Source: Chryseobacterium sp. C-71 (lineage in GTDB: Bacteria > Bacteroidota > Bacteroidia > Flavobacteriales > Weeksellaceae). Taken from it: 64,000 bases of DNA. The stretch is from positions 2,108,001 through 2,172,000 of the forward strand of contig NZ_CP087131.1 of NCBI RefSeq assembly GCF_020911865.1, in the 5' to 3' direction. Below, piece by piece: positions 61,508 to 64,000 of the stretch; the stretch's first letter is position 1; every line of letters begins with the position of its first letter. A program made the position numbers and the translations under genes. The notes beneath the pieces are model-generated. The model made no database searches, was not told where the DNA came from, and was given only the letters and a program-made list of their open reading frames with translations.

Positions 61508-63892
61508 ATGAAGGTGAGCGAGAACTGTTTTCATTGTGGACAAGACATAGAAAAGGAGAGAATTCCTTTTGACGAGAAAATTTTTTGCTGCAACGGTTGC
61601 AAATCGGTCTACGAAATTCTGAATATCAACAATCTAACTAATTTTTACGAATTAAATAAGCGCGCAGGAATCCGTCCGAACGACGAAAATTCTTCACAGT
61701 TTGATTATCTCGACACGCCAGAAATTTTTGAAAAAATCACCGATTTCTCAGAGGGAAATACCAGTTTGGTAACATTCAAAATTCCGGTGATTCACTGCTC
61801 TTCTTGTATCTGGCTTTTAGAAAGTCTTCATACACTTCATAAAGATATTAAATATTCTCAGGTCAACTTTACAAGAAAGAACTTACAGATCTCATTCAAT
61901 CATAACGATTTAAAATTAAGCGAATTAGCTAATTTCTTAACCAATTTAGGATATAAACCAGCGATCAGCTTAGAAACCGCCGATAAAAACGAAGATCATT
62001 TAGACAAATCTCTTCTGGTAAAATTAGCCATTGCAGGTTTTGCCTTCGGTAACGGAATGTTCTTAGCTTTCCCAGAATATATTGGCGGCGAAGACGTCTG
62101 GATGGAACACTACAAAGGTTTATTCCGAGTGTTGATGTTTCTGCTCTCACTTCCGGTCGTATTTTACTCAGCTTCAGATTATTACAAATCTGCTTGGTAC
62201 GGTTTAAAAAACAAAATCGTCAATATTGATGTTCCGATTGTTTTAGGAATTTTCGTGTTGTTCGGACGAAGTGTTTATGAAATCATCACAGATTACGGTC
62301 CTGGATATTTTGACACGTTATGCGGACTTCTATTCTTCATGTTATTAGGTAAAATGTTCCAGAAAAGAACATACAGTTCACTCTCTTATGACAGAGATTA
62401 CAAATCGTTCTATCCGATTGCGGTTACGAAAGTTGATTTTGGCGGGAAACAGCAAAACATTTTACTTTCTGAAATTAAAATTGGCGACAGAATTCTAGTT
62501 AGAAATCAAGAAATCATTCCGGTGGATGCGGTTTTGATTAACGGTGAAGGAAATATTGACAACAGCTTTATCACAGGAGAAAGTGAAAGCATCAACAAAC
62601 AACCCGGAGATAAAATTTTTGCCGGAGGAAAACAAGTTGGCTCTTCTCTCGAATTGGAAGTTATTAAAAACGTTGACCAAAGTTATCTGACTCAGCTTTG
62701 GAACAAAGAAGCATTCAAAAAGCATGAAACGGGATTAGACACACTAATCAACGACATCAGTAAATATTTTACGTTTATCATTTTAGGAATTGCCTTGATT
62801 TCAGGAATTTACTGGTCATTTATTGATTTAGAAAAAATGTTTCAGGTGATTTCTGCGATTTTGATTATTGCCTGTCCTTGTGCATTAGCATTATCTTCTC
62901 CGTTTACATTCGGACACATCATGCGAATTTTGGGTCGAAATAAATTTTATGTAAAAGATACGCTAACGATTGAGAAGATTTCAAAATTAGACGCTATTGT
63001 TTTTGATAAAACAGGAACGATTACCGAAAGAAAGAAGACCAACATTAAATTTGAAGGTTCTGAAATTCAGGAATTTGATTTAATGAATATCAAAACTTTA
63101 TTAAAAAATTCAAACCATCCGCTTTCAAAATCTCTATATGATTTCATTGAAATTAATGATGATTATTTTCCCGTTGAACAATTTGTTGAAATTTCAGGGA
63201 AAGGTTATGAAGCCAGGGTAAGAGGAAATTTATATAAGATCGGCTCTGCAAAATACAACAATCAGGAATCTAAAAACCTGGAAACCGCAGTCTACATCAG
63301 CAAGAATAACGAGTTTATCGGGAAGTTTATTTTTAAAAATGAATATCGGGAAAACCTTAAAAATTTATTCAAAAAAATCGCTCAGTACAAGATTTTCATC
63401 CTGAGCGGAGATAATTCTTCGGAAGAAACTCAACTAAAAACGATCATCCCAAATGTGAGTTCGATGGCATTTAACCAAAGCCCGGAGGATAAATTAAACT
63501 TCATACAAAGCCTACAAAACAACGGAATGAAAGTGGCAATGTTGGGTGACGGATTAAACGATGCCGGAGCACTAAAACAAAGCAATGTAGGAATTGCCAT
63601 TTCTGACGACACCAACAGCTTTACACCATCTTCTGACGTAATCATGAACGGCGAAAAAGTCTCACATTTAGACAATTACCTTAATGTTTGCAAAGGATCA
63701 ATGACGATTGTAAAATTGACATTCGTAATCAGTTTTCTTTACAACATTGTCGGCTTAAGTTTTGCAGTTACTGGTCATATGTCACCATTATTTGCTGCCA
63801 TTTTGATGCCGCTGAGCTCCATCACAGTCATTTCATTTACTACACTTTCGACTTGGATACTGGGTCGCAAATATTTCCGAAAAACCGCTTAA
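61508..63892 (+). CDS. CcoI/FixI-type copper P-type ATPase
   Basis: This 794-residue P1B ATPase has an N-terminal Cys-rich region (Cys7, Cys10, Cys27, Cys28, Cys31), an HMA-like domain with HCSSC (Cys97, Cys100), the membrane CPC motif (about 456-458), the phosphorylation motif DKTGT (about 500) and GDGLNDAGAL. The N-terminal Cys-rich domain is typical of CcoI/FixI proteins, which supply copper for assembly of cbb3-type oxidase. The oxidase genes are expected next, beyond the window. It is divergent from the Crp/Fnr gene. Confidence 0.88.
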   Translation: MKVSENCFHCGQDIEKERIPFDEKIFCCNGCKSVYEILNINNLTNFYELNKRAGIRPNDENSSQFDYLDTPEIFEKITDFSEGNTSLVTFKIPVIHCSSCIWLLESLHTLHKDIKYSQVNFTRKNLQISFNHNDLKLSELANFLTNLGYKPAISLETADKNEDHLDKSLLVKLAIAGFAFGNGMFLAFPEYIGGEDVWMEHYKGLFRVLMFLLSLPVVFYSASDYYKSAWYGLKNKIVNIDVPIVLGIFVLFGRSVYEIITDYGPGYFDTLCGLLFFMLLGKMFQKRTYSSLSYDRDYKSFYPIAVTKVDFGGKQQNILLSEIKIGDRILVRNQEIIPVDAVLINGEGNIDNSFITGESESINKQPGDKIFAGGKQVGSSLELEVIKNVDQSYLTQLWNKEAFKKHETGLDTLINDISKYFTFIILGIALISGIYWSFIDLEKMFQVISAILIIACPCALALSSPFTFGHIMRILGRNKFYVKDTLTIEKISKLDAIVFDKTGTITERKKTNIKFEGSEIQEFDLMNIKTLLKNSNHPLSKSLYDFIEINDDYFPVEQFVEISGKGYEARVRGNLYKIGSAKYNNQESKNLETAVYISKNNEFIGKFIFKNEYRENLKNLFKKIAQYKIFILSGDNSSEETQLKTIIPNVSSMAFNQSPEDKLNFIQSLQNNGMKVAMLGDGLNDAGALKQSNVGIAISDDTNSFTPSSDVIMNGEKVSHLDNYLNVCKGSMTIVKLTFVISFLYNIVGLSFAVTGHMSPLFAAILMPLSSITVISFTTLSTWILGRKYFRKTA

Positions 63893-64000
63893 AAGCCCTT
63901 ATTTAGACTGATTTTAAATTAGCCAAAGCCCGTATTTCGTGATTAATGTCATTATTTTTCACTAATTTTGAACCCCGAAAATAGGTTAATTTTGTTGTCT

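Noticed and set aside
1..64000. tRNA, rRNA or insertion sequence
   Set aside because: No cloverleaf-like sequence in the spacers, no rRNA-like segment and no transposase frame were seen; the mobile-looking DNA is limited to short non-coding repeats.

Overview
The window looks like chromosomal DNA of a flavobacterium, most likely Chryseobacterium or a close relative in Weeksellaceae. The evidence is AT-rich DNA, Bacteroidetes-type promoters (TTTG about 20 nt upstream of TAnnTTTG), a flexirubin-type aryl-polyene cluster with a tyrosine ammonia-lyase, a type IX secretion C-terminal signal, a mitochondrial-type aconitase beside AcnB, and several families of short intergenic repeats. I see no rRNA, tRNA, CRISPR array, transposase or prophage.

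Positions 1-17.7 kb hold the right-hand part of a flexirubin/aryl-polyene locus. The plus-strand half carries a ketosynthase plus chain-length-factor-like partner, a polysaccharide deacetylase, a LolA-like carrier, a lipoprotein, a hotdog dehydratase, a small exported protein and a GT2-DUF2062 protein. The minus-strand half carries a C45-type lipoprotein, a phytoene-desaturase-like flavoprotein, an LpxL-like acyltransferase, an ACP, a FabF-type ketosynthase, a FabG-type reductase and a tyrosine ammonia-lyase. A halogenase-like flavoenzyme and a PaaK-like ligase close the locus. The inferred logic is: the lyase makes 4-coumarate, the ligase activates it, the ACP/KS/KR/DH set extends it to a polyene, the flavoenzyme decorates the ring, and the LolA, lipoprotein, acyltransferase and C45 proteins handle export, envelope placement or esterification. 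The dialkylresorcinol genes are not here and may lie to the left.

Positions 18-31 kb are mostly housekeeping: ileS, a DksA-like protein, lspA, a SanA/YdcF protein, a CrtA-like protein with an unknown partner, trpS, a HAD phosphatase, an ECF sigma factor followed by a tiny unlisted gene, and metK. The metK leader carries a SAM-II-type riboswitch. Positions 30.3-35.6 kb hold the divergent oxyR/katA pair, a crotonase, a dCMP deaminase, xerD and a NUDIX hydrolase.

Positions 35.7-45 kb are mainly minus strand: a haem-binding protein, an Ig-like lipoprotein and a serine hydrolase in one operon, a 2-hydroxyacid dehydrogenase, a thioesterase with an HU-domain membrane protein, a TonB-dependent receptor under a TPP riboswitch, and a WG-repeat protein. 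Positions 45-51 kb carry acnB, with a long structured leader, and acnA.

Positions 51-64 kb carry a LytTR two-component pair, a DUF5694 protein, an outer-membrane barrel protein, a 944-aa T9SS-secreted fibronectin-type protein, the panB/membrane protein/rluA operon, a Crp/Fnr regulator, and a CcoI/FixI-type copper ATPase that probably begins a cbb3 oxidase locus beyond the window.

The most interesting signals are: the SAM-II aptamer with a competing hairpin, the TPP-controlled receptor with a possible anti-aptamer strand, the face-to-face promoters at the lyase/flavoenzyme junction, the altered active sites in the pigment enzymes, a repeat-like insertion inside ileS, and the sigma-linked small ORF.
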